DNA of 64,000 nt from Nelumbo lutea (Eukaryota > Streptophyta > Magnoliopsida > Proteales > Nelumbonaceae): assembly GCA_022828595.1 (NCBI GenBank), contig JAKGHH010000008.1:28140378-28204377 (forward strand). Reading direction: 5' to 3'. Shown one piece after another: positions 57,801 through 62,879 of this stretch. The notes under the pieces are model-generated. The model did no database searches. It saw nothing but the letters and a program-made list of their open reading frames with translations, and had not been told where the DNA came from. The position numbers and the translations under genes are program-made. Every line of letters begins with the position of its first letter. The first letter of the stretch is position 1.

Positions 57801-60800
57801 CCAATTGATTCACCAATTGAGCCTAACCATAGGAGACAGTCAGGGGGAGTTTTTGAAAGATGTGAAGATGTTCTAGAGACTTGTAGGGAGACTCTTATAC
57901 TTGTCTATGACTAGGCCTGATATTGCCTATGCAATGGGTGTCCTTAGCCAGTTCATGCATAATCCTAGGACAACTCACTTTGAAGCTGCATAAAGGATCC
58001 TTAGATACCTCAAGAAGTTCCCAAGAGTTGGTTTGCTATTCCAGAAACATGGTCATTTGAAGGTCGAAGTGTATACAAATGTTGATTGGGCAAGGGCAGT
58101 TGATGATAGAAAGTCTACCAGTGGATATTGTACCTTTGTGGGAGGAAACTTAGTCACCTGGAGAAGAAACAAAGTGTGGTGGCTAGGTCCAGCACTGAAG
58201 AGGAATACAGAGCTATGTCTCATGGAGTTGCTGAAATCATGTGGATAAAACACCTGTCAGGTGAACTGGGTTTTATAGTTAACAAACCTATGTCACTATT
58301 GTGACAATAAAGCTGCTACCAACATTGCTGCTAACCCAGTCCTCCATGATAGAACAAAACATATTGAAGTGGACAAGCATTTTATTAGAGAAAAACTTGT
58401 GAGTGGATAAGTGTGCACTCTATATGTCTGTTTAGAAGAACTTGCAAACATCTTCACCAAGGGCCTTCATCATGTGCAGCATAGTAATTTGTGTGACAAG
58501 TTAGGCATGATTGACATCTATGTCCCAACATGAGGGGGAGTGTTGGTCTGCTTAGTTTAGGGCCTGTTTGGTCTAGTTAAAATAGCCTTTTTTCCTTTGT
58601 TTATGTACTTTGACTACAGCAGGGGTATAAGGGTCTTTTCCCTTTTATTTATGGTTGCCCTATATATAATAACATAAGCTGGTGCTGTCAGACAGATTAG
58701 AACACTCCAAACCTTTCTCTTCTCTTCTCCTTTCTCTCTTCTCTTCTTCCTTATTTCTTCTCTTTTCTTCTGCTAATAGTAACCATGAAGGCTTTTTGTG
58801 GACTTTGCATCTCTGTTTTGGACTCATTGTGTTTTTGTTTCCTGGTTTATTTTTTGTTTTTTGTCTTTACAAATACTGCTTACTGTTTATGTGTCTGGTA
58901 CATCTTTTAACTAATGCATACTAACTTCTGCTTTTCACCTATACATCAAATTTCTAGCCTTTTCTCACATGTTGGATGGGAAGAGTAGGGAGATGTCAAC
59001 TACAGAGTTGTCAGGAGGAGCAAGGATCCACTACATTTTTGAGTCAATTTTTGTGAAGAGCTTGGAGGTGCTTAATCTACCTTTTCAGCGATTTGCATCC
59101 TTGCATTATTCTTTGTCATATGATCTTGTACTTCATCAATCTGTAGTTGGTAACTTCTCCCATTAAGCTGAAACCTTCCAAATGAATTACTTTATATTGT
59201 TCTTCATTGATTGTTAAATCACATTTTATCAACTTGCCAGCAATGCCTTAAACTGGAATATACATTTGATTCCACAGATCCTAAAATAAATTACGTTCAG
59301 CACTTTCTTTTTACTGTTAAACTATGTTTCTTTTATTATATCAACTTGTCAGATATAAGATATTATTTATCGTATTGGGAAATTCACGGGTGTGCAGGAA
59401 GTGGATCCTTGTGATGGTTTCACTGACAAAGACATCCAAACAGCCATTGAGAATGCCACTGGTCCTAAAGATGCTTTATTTGTTCCAGAGGTGAGATCTA
59501 TAACCATTTGTACTGGAATTTCATCTTTTGCATCTTCCATTTGAAACCCTTCTGCCTAAAAGTCCTTTGTATAGCATTTCTTTTTCTTTTCCTTTTGTGA
59601 TCAGTTCAAGCATTGATGTTTTAGGAACCCTTTGAAGTTTTGATCAGACGACAGATTGCTCGGTTGTTAGATCCCAGCCTCCAGTGCCTACGTTTTGTCT
59701 ATGAGGAACTTATAAAGGTGAAGAAAGTGGTGAATGTGTTAATGGTGTTACTAGTTCAACACTTTGTTGAAAGTCAATTGTATTGCAAATTTTTGTTTGC
59801 TGATTTTCATCTCTTTGATTTGTTAAATGTCTGTGGATAAGGAAGATTATGTCATTGTATTATACTGCAGATGAGCCGGGCTTGTGAGGCAACTGAGATG
59901 CAGAGGTTTCCTGTTCTTAGAAGGAGTGTAGACGAAGTCATGGGCAAGTTTTTATGTGATGGTGTAAAGCCTGCTGAGAGAATGATAGCAAACATTGTTG
60001 AAATGGAGGTAGTTTAAAGGACCATAATTTAACAATGAATATGACACTGAACAGAACTGAATGGCAGAACAGGATTCATGTGGCCAAACCCATATAATTG
60101 GGACAAGGCTTAGATGATGATAATGATTAGAAATTGTTGTCTTTATAGTATTCTTAGAAAATACTCGAGCAATGGTAGTGCTTCATCTCTTTTAGAGCTC
60201 AGTCATTCAGATTGATAATGCTATTGTATTTAAATATAAACCTACTATTACTCTATCACTGTTTTTTATCTTAAATAGATGCTTTAAAGACTGATCACAT
60301 TGGTGGGTTTTGCATTGATCAAACAATCTTTATTATTTCAGATGGATTATATAAATACCTCTCATCCAAATTTTCTCAGTGGAAGCAAAGCTGTGGAGCT
60401 TGCAATGCAGCATCTGAAATCAACAAAGGTATATACAACTTATGGTGAAGCTAAGTCATGTTTTTAGTTGCAACTGCTGAGTTTGTTATTGCCTCTTTTA
60501 AACACTATATAATTAAAGCAGATGAGAACTCTTAAGGATTCACAATGTTCATATGATACAGAAAGGTTCAAAACGTTGATAATTCAATCTTCTAAAAATG
60601 GGAAATTTTGAAACGGTGTAACATTTTCTGGAATGATTGAAGCATAGGGATAGGGAATATGGAAAATTTGTGTAAAACTTAATTTTACTGTAAAAGACCA
60701 AGTACACACACACACACACACATACACATATATATATATATATGAAAGGTTTAACAAATAAAGATGCTACCTATGGACTCATTCATTGGCATTCAACAAA

Positions 60801-61107
60801 ATAGTATTAATACAAATGTAATTTCTATTGAAATATATTTTGCTTTGACTGTTTTAAGTTCCCAATTCTCTCTGATACTTGTAACATATTTGACAGAAAT
60901 ATTGTTAGTGTTTCATTCACATTATACAATTCTAAAAATATCTTGGACAGATCTCAAGATTCTCATAAGTAGAAAGTTTAATTGCAGATGGGAGCAAATT
61001 TTGGGGAAAGTAGAAACCATGTGGAAAAGTCAACCATGACAGAAAGGGGCCTGAAATCTCGAGCAATTCTTGCTAAGTCTGTTGCAAATGGATATGTCTT
61101 AGAACAG
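27159..61107 (+). CDS. DRP3-like: Dynamin-related protein, DRP3 type, 14 exons, 3' end outside window
   Basis: Large GTPase of the dynamin family. Plant DRP3 proteins assemble around mitochondria and peroxisomes and drive their fission. Joined exons give 578 codons with no stop or shift: a short N-terminal tail, the GTPase domain with G1 GSQSSGKSS (57-65), G2 Thr84, G3 DLPG (163-166), G4 TKLD (232-235) and G5 NRSQ (263-266), then the middle/stalk region with [32 protein letters not shown] and [11 protein letters not shown]. Full-length relatives have about 800 residues, so the end of the stalk and the GED are missing, being beyond 64000. There is no PH domain and no transit peptide up to here, which excludes DRP2 and DRP5B; the N-terminus and middle region fit DRP3 better than DRP1. 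Introns 4, 6, 8 and 14 are greatly enlarged by transposable elements. All acceptors are AG and all donors GT except the last. Odd points are DLPGM rather than the usual DLPGI or DLPGL, and SRACEATE where relatives have a more conserved phrase. The start was chosen because [15 protein letters not shown] follows at residue 24, as expected for the family. Confidence 0.92.
27546..28100 (+). other. DRP3-like intron 1 (555 bp)
   Basis: T-rich with GT...AG ends. No insertion or gene recognised. Confidence 0.8.
28101..28383 (+). CDS. DRP3-like: DRP3-like exon 2
   Basis: Residues 130-224. It opens after GATAATGCAG with AETEREAG, carries G3 (DLPGM) and VPVGDQP, and ends after the first base of a glycine codon before GTAGGT. 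Methionine after DLPG is unusual in the family. Confidence 0.93.
28384..29224 (+). other. DRP3-like intron 2 (841 bp)
   Basis: GTAGGT...ACAG ends. It contains duplicated AACTCTGAAA(A/G)...TCTG phrases near 28533-28590 and short open frames, none with a recognisable motif. Confidence 0.7.
29225..29253 (+). CDS. DRP3-like: DRP3-like exon 3 (29-nt micro-exon)
   Basis: Completes the split glycine and encodes SRTIGVITK, residues 225-233. The G4 motif TKLD is cut by intron 3 between Lys233 and Leu234. Confidence 0.9.
29359..29460 (+). CDS. DRP3-like: DRP3-like exon 4
   Basis: Residues 234-267, [10 protein letters not shown] through the G5 motif VNRSQE. It ends in phase 0 before GTAAAC and is followed by the 15,559-bp intron 4. 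Confidence 0.93.
29640..30761 (+). repeat. Coding-like unassigned segment in intron 4, possibly a LINE-derived insert
   Basis: It carries longer open stretches than ordinary intron, for example [19 protein letters not shown], and a 3' part (about 30540-30745) whose T-rich tail ending TTTTACTATAAAAAAAAT resembles the ends of L1-like elements elsewhere in the window. I cannot name a protein family and found no target duplication. Confidence 0.3.
30767..30971 (-). repeat. Chromovirus 3' LTR, outer part
   Basis: Matches 41416-41600 of the other LTR, including the GA microsatellite (30814-30856, longer here). It stops at TTTGTTAT where the copia element begins. The last five bases (GTTAT) are the copia target duplication. 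Confidence 0.9.
30972..31351 (+). repeat. copia-1 left LTR (380 bp)
   Basis: TGTAGAGAAC...CTTCTACT. Its ends are imperfect inverted repeats (TGTAGA/TCTACT). A CCTATAAATA box lies at about 31187-31196, followed by a CT-rich leader. Confidence 0.9.
31352..31363 (+). other. copia-1 primer-binding site
   Basis: TGGTATCAGAGC, complementary to initiator methionine tRNA, with no spacer from the left LTR. Confidence 0.85.
31950..32105 (+). repeat. GATCAGATTT repeat in the copia-1 leader
   Basis: About a dozen GATCAGATTT, TTTCAGATC and GATCGGATC words in a row, in the untranslated leader 70-220 bases before the gag start. Such leader repeats may come from slippage during reverse transcription. Confidence 0.6.
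32174..33211 (+). pseudogene. copia-1 gag remnant
   Basis: Starts at [10 protein letters not shown], with the gag core [35 protein letters not shown] and [16 protein letters not shown] at 32849-32851 is followed in the same frame by the nucleocapsid knuckle, which reads C-x2-C-x4-Y-x4-C (about 32942-32983): the usual zinc-binding histidine is tyrosine. TGA at 33209-33211 ends the segment. Confidence 0.85.
33212..33529 (+). pseudogene. copia-1 protease remnant
   Basis: Continues in the same frame with [12 protein letters not shown] (active-site Asp, about 33259-33294) and [16 protein letters not shown] at 33527-33529. Confidence 0.8.
33530..35356 (+). pseudogene. copia-1 integrase and reverse transcriptase N-terminal part
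   Basis: A 600-codon open stretch: GAG-pre-integrase HHCC region ([20 protein letters not shown]), the integrase core with [14 protein letters not shown] and [10 protein letters not shown] (the catalytic D, D and E are present; the Gly usual before VAER is Asp), a proline- and serine-rich linker with two copies of QGESSESG, then RT fingers with [10 protein letters not shown] and [10 protein letters not shown] at 35354-35356 interrupts RT after EEVYL. Confidence 0.88.
35357..36533 (+). pseudogene. copia-1 RT C-terminal part and RNase H
   Basis: Same frame: [15 protein letters not shown], the catalytic YVDDIVV (about 35559-35579), a TAG at 35714-35716, then RNase H with [19 protein letters not shown] and [11 protein letters not shown] one-base frameshift near 36370-36395 moves the conserved end ([12 protein letters not shown]) to another frame, ending at 36531-36533. 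Confidence 0.88.
36519..36898 (+). repeat. copia-1 right LTR (380 bp)
   Basis: Same length and ends as the left copy, with eight single-base differences. A purine-rich GAGTGGGAG directly before it is the likely polypurine tract. Confidence 0.9.
36899..36998 (-). repeat. Chromovirus 3' LTR, inner part
   Basis: Resumes with GTTAT (36899-36903, the second copy of the copia target duplication) and continues to CTCAACA, matching 41601-41698. The adjoining TCCCTCCTCCCTT is, on the minus strand, a polypurine tract. Confidence 0.9.
36941..38518 (-). CDS. Chromovirus integrase with chromodomain, open fragment (525 codons)
   Basis: The longest retroelement frame in the minus-strand set. A zinc-binding HHCC region (H84, H91, C121, C124), a catalytic core with D154, D214 and E250 (35 residues between the last two), a GPF/Y-like region ([13 protein letters not shown], about 386-399), and a C-terminal chromodomain about 452-495 with RWIRKG, VVWPGLP and DATWEP. 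Integrase inserts the cDNA, and the chromodomain of chromoviruses can direct insertion towards marked chromatin. It begins within the polyprotein (ADALSRQ joins RNase H), so its first Met is not a real start. It is open but orphaned by the broken upstream frame. Confidence 0.88.
   Translation of the reverse strand: MADALSRQPQLFPLLLMGPTCSIMGQLREEAERHPQLSKLRSQVQEDPTSHPGYTVENNLLLYKRRMVIPQNSAHIQQLLEVFHSSPAEGHSGILHTYKRLATQFHWKGMQNSVQKFIAECVICQKNKADTQSLAGLLQPLPIPTQVWADISMDFITGLPLSYGKFVILAVVDRFTKYYHFLPLSHPFTASMVAEIFTKEVARLHGTPNSIVSDRDPIFMSRFWAELFRLQGVKLFKSTSYHPQTDGQTEVVNRSLETYLRCYAGDRPRQWLKWLHWAEWWYNTTYHSATGMTPFRALYGRDPPPLLPYEKGSTTVAAVEDQLLQRDRVLQDLKSNLHRAQQWMADSYNRRHRPIQHQIEEQVFLKLQPYKQVSIAGYRWNKLSPRYFGPFRIVERIGSVAYRLDLPATSKLHPVFHVSLLKKWPKTGAITTTTLPSFSEDGQVQTEPTQITDFRWIRKGNHIEPEALVVWPGLPIEDATWEPYLDLQNRFPHLDLEGKVAFKGGGTVETQIKGIKCTRKGHASL
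38530..39025 (-). pseudogene. Chromovirus RNase H remnant
   Basis: It has [15 protein letters not shown], then [17 protein letters not shown] (first catalytic Asp) and [15 protein letters not shown] at 38738-38740 and TAG at 38687-38689 and 38609-38611 interrupt it. Confidence 0.8.
39032..40050 (-). pseudogene. Chromovirus reverse transcriptase remnant
   Basis: Fingers and palm motifs are visible: [41 protein letters not shown]. Near 39250-39280 a frameshift falls at the catalytic motif, which reads FFYDILVYS in the other frame instead of the double aspartate, so the core is doubly damaged. The piece ends at TGA 39032-39034. Confidence 0.85.
40065..40367 (-). pseudogene. Chromovirus aspartic protease remnant
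   Basis: It carries the active-site motif [11 protein letters not shown] (catalytic Asp at about residue 26) and a following hydrophobic fold. The frame is lost near 40080 before the reverse transcriptase. Confidence 0.8.
40371..41396 (-). pseudogene. Chromovirus gag remnant
   Basis: It starts [18 protein letters not shown] with a coiled-coil-like N-terminus, then [15 protein letters not shown] and the gag core, a TGA at 41040-41042, and onward to the zinc knuckle [14 protein letters not shown] (C-x2-C-x4-H-x4-C form with spacing variants, about 40510-40550). TAA at 40371-40373 closes this piece. Confidence 0.8.
41401..41412 (-). other. Chromovirus primer-binding site
   Basis: On the minus strand TGGTATCAGAGC, the complement of the initiator methionine tRNA 3' end used by many plant LTR elements, three bases inside the 5' LTR. 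Confidence 0.85.
41416..41698 (-). repeat. Chromovirus 5' LTR (283 bp)
   Basis: On the minus strand TGTTGAGACAC...CCCTGACA, with a GA/CT microsatellite (about 41468-41485). The flanking GCTGT duplication begins at 41699. Confidence 0.9.
42330..44400 (+). pseudogene. LINE-C 3' remnant in intron 4 (RT thumb, zf-RVT, RNase H)
   Basis: A 5'-truncated L1-like tail: [20 protein letters not shown] and [16 protein letters not shown] (RT end), a zf-RVT segment in which [18 protein letters not shown] and [15 protein letters not shown] are clear (about 43280-43490), [13 protein letters not shown], then RNase H ([34 protein letters not shown]). It ends near 44390 in a short A run. Several frameshifts. 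Confidence 0.8.
44401..45019 (+). other. Right end of intron 4, no gene seen
   Basis: T-rich intron sequence up to the TTGGTAG acceptor. No element ends recognised. Confidence 0.6.
45020..45088 (+). CDS. DRP3-like: DRP3-like exon 5
   Basis: Residues 268-290, [12 protein letters not shown] to FFHNHP, directly continuing VNRSQE of exon 4 as in relatives. The acceptor is TTGGTAG, the donor GTATCT. Finding this exon on the far side of two retrotransposons proves that intron 4 spans them. Confidence 0.92.
45194..45253 (+). CDS. DRP3-like: DRP3-like exon 6
   Basis: Residues 291-310, [20 protein letters not shown]. Acceptor TTACAG, donor GTTGGT, phase 0 at both ends. Followed by the 6,381-bp intron 6. 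Confidence 0.92.
45254..46400 (+). other. Left part of intron 6
   Basis: No gene. A (TCA)n tract lies at 46184-46206. At 46010-46130 there is a GC-richer stretch (GGGGCTACACAACAGGAGG...GGTGGGATTTGATTCC) that looks like a piece of a dispersed repeat, perhaps SINE-like, though I could not define ends. Confidence 0.4.
47920..48290 (+). repeat. Solo LTR in LINE-D (371 bp), likely copia type
   Basis: It interrupts the RT-thumb region of LINE-D. It starts TGTGGACCCCACATTAG, has a TATATAAATTC box (about 48109-48119) and a CT-rich leader, and ends ACTCTCTCCTA. GGAAA(C/A) occurs on both sides (47914-47919 and 48291-48296). The layout resembles the copia-1 LTR. No internal region is present. Confidence 0.65.
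48594..49060 (+). mobile_element. 5'-truncated LINE tail inserted in LINE-D (467 bp)
   Basis: A near-complete RNase H end of an L1-like ORF2 ([45 protein letters not shown]) and 3' UTR ending ACTGATAAAA. The 17-mer AAACTATAAGTTTGAAC lies immediately on both sides (48577-48593 and 49061-49077), a perfect target-site duplication. Confidence 0.9.
50272..50463 (+). mobile_element. Short LINE 3' tail insertion (192 bp)
   Basis: The last residues of an L1-like ORF2 ([19 protein letters not shown]), a 3' UTR and an A run. The flanks at 50252-50271 and 50464-50482 are near-identical 20- and 19-mers starting AAATGTAAC and ending TGCAGTTTT, so this is a target-primed insertion. Confidence 0.75.
50560..51210 (+). 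pseudogene. Another LINE RNase H / 3' tail fragment
   Basis: A degraded end of an L1-like ORF2 with [21 protein letters not shown] (X is a stop, about 50835-50900), followed by a 3' UTR ending GTTATCAATAAAAAATAAG near 51212. The 5' limit is uncertain. Confidence 0.55.
51213..51634 (+). other. Right end of intron 6, no gene seen
   Basis: T-rich, with a run of T then G at 51462-51490 (a possible assembly or sequencing difficulty), up to the GCACCAG acceptor. Confidence 0.5.
51635..51748 (+). CDS. DRP3-like: DRP3-like exon 7
   Basis: Residues 311-348, [14 protein letters not shown] to EDIESK, start of the stalk. Acceptor GCACCAG, donor GTAAGT. Confidence 0.92.
52072..52327. mobile_element. Tourist/PIF-type MITE in intron 7 (256 bp)
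   Basis: Ends GGCTGTGTTTGGATC...GATCCAAATGCAACC form terminal inverted repeats, flanked by TTA on both sides (52069-52071 and 52328-52330), the three-base target of PIF/Harbinger elements. Subterminal ATGGAATTGGAAT and CCAGTTCCAT words are also inverted. No coding. Confidence 0.75.
52513..52561 (+). CDS. DRP3-like: DRP3-like exon 8
   Basis: Residues 349-364 ([16 protein letters not shown]) plus one base of codon 365. Acceptor TAACTAG, donor GTGAGA. Followed by the 6,396-bp intron 8. Confidence 0.88.
52940..54245 (+). pseudogene. LINE-E 3' remnant in intron 8
   Basis: RT thumb and zf-RVT pieces in order: [32 protein letters not shown] at about 52993-53090 (motif cited by position), [15 protein letters not shown], a [16 protein letters not shown] stretch and [16 protein letters not shown]. 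It ends at about 54240 in TTTATAAAAAAC. Highly broken. Begins about 380 bp after exon 8. Confidence 0.75.
54246..54641 (+). other. Intron 8 between LINE-E and copia-2, no gene seen
   Basis: AT-rich, no motif. The stretch at 54355-54560 reads like the reverse of a LINE 3' end (GAGGAGAATTTTATTGATAATCAAAGG), so a small minus-strand LINE tail is possible. Confidence 0.35.
54647..54923 (+). repeat. copia-2 left LTR
   Basis: TGTTGGAATC...CTACTAATA, with a CCCTATATATAATA box at about 54793-54806 and a long CT-rich leader. Confidence 0.85.
55679..56745 (+). pseudogene. copia-2 integrase remnant
   Basis: HHCC region ([24 protein letters not shown]), core motifs FDVWGPV, LDNAKEY and GVVERKN (D, D and E positions visible), GCHCFIHDL, and a late [14 protein letters not shown] motif. 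Stops include several TAG. Gag and protease are absent upstream. Confidence 0.75.
57061..58500 (+). pseudogene. copia-2 reverse transcriptase and RNase H remnant
   Basis: [35 protein letters not shown], the catalytic [10 protein letters not shown] (about 57592-57621), [17 protein letters not shown], then RNase H pieces [16 protein letters not shown] (first Asp position altered to Asn) and [13 protein letters not shown] in a shifted frame, and [10 protein letters not shown] near the end. Confidence 0.8.
58541..58778 (+). repeat. copia-2 right LTR
   Basis: TGTTGGTCTG...TGCTAATA, aligned to the left LTR with about eleven substitutions, most of them C to T, and a deletion near the 5' end. Confidence 0.85.
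58958..59067 (+). CDS. DRP3-like: DRP3-like exon 9
   Basis: Residues 365-401. The first two bases complete an alanine, then [12 protein letters not shown] and [11 protein letters not shown], ending KSLE. The lengths of exons 8 and 9 (49 + 110) restore the frame. Acceptor TTTCTAG, donor GTGCTT. Confidence 0.9.
59398..59490 (+). CDS. DRP3-like: DRP3-like exon 10
   Basis: Residues 402-432, [14 protein letters not shown] to ALFVPE. Acceptor TGTGCAG, donor GTGAGA. Confidence 0.92.
59625..59717 (+). CDS. DRP3-like: DRP3-like exon 11
   Basis: Residues 433-463, [20 protein letters not shown] to EELIK. Acceptor GTTTTAG, donor GTGAAG. Confidence 0.92.
59871..60008 (+). CDS. DRP3-like: DRP3-like exon 12
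   Basis: Residues 464-509, [18 protein letters not shown] to NIVEME. Acceptor ACTGCAG, donor GTAGTT. Confidence 0.92.
60342..60428 (+). CDS. DRP3-like: DRP3-like exon 13
   Basis: Residues 510-538, [19 protein letters not shown] to LKSTK. Acceptor ATTTCAG, donor GTATAT. Confidence 0.92.
60704..60743. repeat. (CA)n(TA)n microsatellite in intron 13
   Basis: ACACAC passes into CATACACATATATATATA. Confidence 0.9.
60988..61107 (+). CDS. DRP3-like: DRP3-like exon 14, with a GC splice donor
   Basis: Residues 539-578, [11 protein letters not shown] to ANGYVLEQ. The acceptor is ATTGCAG. No GT occurs at the expected end: the bases after CAG (Q578) are GCATGT. Relatives have an exon border after the equivalent Gln, so a GC-AG intron is the simplest reading. 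Without that splice the frame would run on through CFLSSSSF to a TAA at 61180. The next exon is not in the window. Confidence 0.8.
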
Positions 61108-61751
61108 GCATGTTTTTTATCATCCTCTAGTTTCTTATCTTATTCTGAATTTTTCTTTGAACTTTTTATTCAATTTAGATAAGCAATTGGTTTCATAGTT
61201 TTCAAGGTGCTAAGGTGGAGCTAGGTGACTAGGTAGTGATTGTCATCCAGCTAACAACCTTTGTGATTATCTTTTATAAAATAAGACTTGGTTAAATTTT
61301 TATGAGTTAACTTTTCCTTAGTAGTTGTTTAAAAATATATAATATATTTGATGTAATATATATATATATATATAAGGCCTGAGGGGCCAGATTTGACAGC
61401 TGGCCCACTTCACATAAATTTAAATGTTAATTTATTTTGGTTATGGGGGGAGTTAAATAACCACCCCATGTATGAGGAGTGGGGAGGTTGCTCTAACCTC
61501 CCTACCCATAACTGCCTCCTCTATATAAGGGAGAGAGGAGAGCAAAAATGAACGGCAGATAGAGAAAAGAGAGAAGAGAAAGAGATAAAAGGGAAAGAGA
61601 AAAAAAAAAAAAAAGGAGAGAAGAGAGAGGAAGAGAGGAAATAGAGGGAACTTATAGTTCTGCTGATTGAAGTGATTAAGGATAAGTGTACACAGGTACA
61701 GATCTTATCTTTTTCTTCTATCCCTTTAAATTTTATCCATTATCAATCCTT

Positions 61752-61798
<47 letters not shown>

Positions 61799-61855
61799 AT
61801 CTCTATCTATCTATCTAGAGTTCTGTTAGAACTCAAAATCTTATCTCAATTTATA
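61108..61855 (+). other. Start of intron 14
   Basis: Begins GCATGT. It contains a GC-richer stretch at 61376-61540 with CTATATAAGG at about 61522, an A/G-rich run at 61550-61650, and a (CT)n tract at 61754-61816. The TATA-like box followed by a purine-rich leader looks like part of an LTR or other promoter, but no element ends were defined. Confidence 0.4.
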
Positions 61856-62369
61856 GGGTAAAATACAAAAACCTCCCCTAAAGTTTCTGACAATCATAAA
61901 TACCTCCCATATAGTTTCATTTTAATAAATACCTCCCCTGGACTTTTGAGAAACTCGACAAAAATCTCCCTTGTGTCACCTTCCCAGATGGAAAGCGTTA
62001 GACTGATGCACCAGTTTCTTCCAAATACCCATTCTACCCTTTTATAACTTATTTTACATACAAAATTACTAGAATAACACTATTTTAACTTGACAAAAAC
62101 CTCCTCTAGCGATCATCTTCTAACATTTTTGTTGAGTTAAAACATGGTTATTTCAGTATTTTTGTATGTAAAATAGTTTTTAAAAAAGGTAGAATGGGCA
62201 TTTGGAAAAAACCAGTGCATCTGTCTAACATTTTCCATCTAGGAAGGTGACGAAAGGGAGGTTTTGTCGAGTTTTTCAAAAGTTCAAGGGAGGTATTTGT
62301 TAAAATGAAACTATAGGGGAGGTTTTCATGATTGTTAGAAACTTTAGGGGAGGTTTTTGTATTTTACCC
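61856..62369. mobile_element. Foldback (Mutator-like) MITE in intron 14, 514 bp
   Basis: The two halves are long inverted repeats: GGGTAAAATACAAAAACCTC...at the left, ...GAGGTTTTTGTATTTTACCC at the right, with matching inner words (CCCCTAAAGTTTCT / AGAAACTTTAGGGG; AGATGGAAAGCGTTAGAC / GTCTAACATTTTCCATCT). The arms run almost to the centre, about 230-250 bp each. The 9-mers CAATTTATA (61847-61855) and CAATATATA (62370-62378) differ at one base, as expected for a 9-bp Mutator duplication, though the nearby TA tract weakens that evidence. Confidence 0.8.
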
Positions 62370-62389
62370 CAATATATATATATATATAT

Positions 62390-62650
62390 TTGGTGGATCC
62401 CATCCACCACAAGAAATGTGATAAGATAGATAAAAAGAAAAGAACCATTGTTATGTTAGTGGATCCTATCCAATCAATTGACAAATCTTTGGGTCCCACT
62501 GGAAGTGGATCTTATCCACTTAAAAAGGGGACAAATGTATTACTGTTGCAGCCTATATTACCACTTATAAATGGCAAACCTCTGGGACCCACTGTCAGTG
62601 GATCTTACCCACCTAAAAAGGGGACAGATGTGTTGGTTGCTACCTACCTG
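62390..62650 (+). repeat. 93-bp duplication with GTGGATC(T/C) words
   Basis: The order CAAA(T/C)CT(T/C)TGGG(T/A)CCCACT, AGTGGATCTTA(T/C)CCAC, TAAAAAGGGGACA(A/G)ATGT occurs at about 62482-62537 and again at about 62575-62630. Confidence 0.75.
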
Positions 62651-62879
62651 TAACAGCACATGTTGCCACTTGTTACTGACAAATTTTCAGTTTACTACCA
62701 ACTGTTACAGAGGGACCCACTATCATATGATGTGGATCTTATCCACCTTGAGAGGATAAATTATACTACCACCTGAATAAAAACTAAAATAGTTAAGACT
62801 CAATCCGTGGATCTATCCACCTTAGTTATAAAGAAATATACATGTATATAATAGATAAATAAAATATAATCTGACCCCC

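Larger units (their letters stand above)
54647..58778 (+). mobile_element. Ty1/copia element in intron 8 (copia-2), internally deleted
   Basis: Left LTR 54647-54923 (277 bp), right LTR 58541-58778 (238 bp, lacking about 29 bases near its start), primer-binding site TGGTATCAGAG at 54924, and polypurine tract TGAGGGGGAG before the right LTR. The flanking 5-mers are GTAAT (54642-54646) and GTAAC (58779-58783). Gag and protease are not seen; integrase, RT and RNase H remnants follow a leader of about 700 bp. All five CpG sites of the left LTR are TpG in the right LTR. Confidence 0.88.

Noticed and set aside
60982..61182. Reading straight through exon 14 to the TAA at 61180 as the real C-terminus
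   Set aside because: The tail after Q578 is T-rich intron-like sequence, and family members continue for more than 200 residues including the GED.
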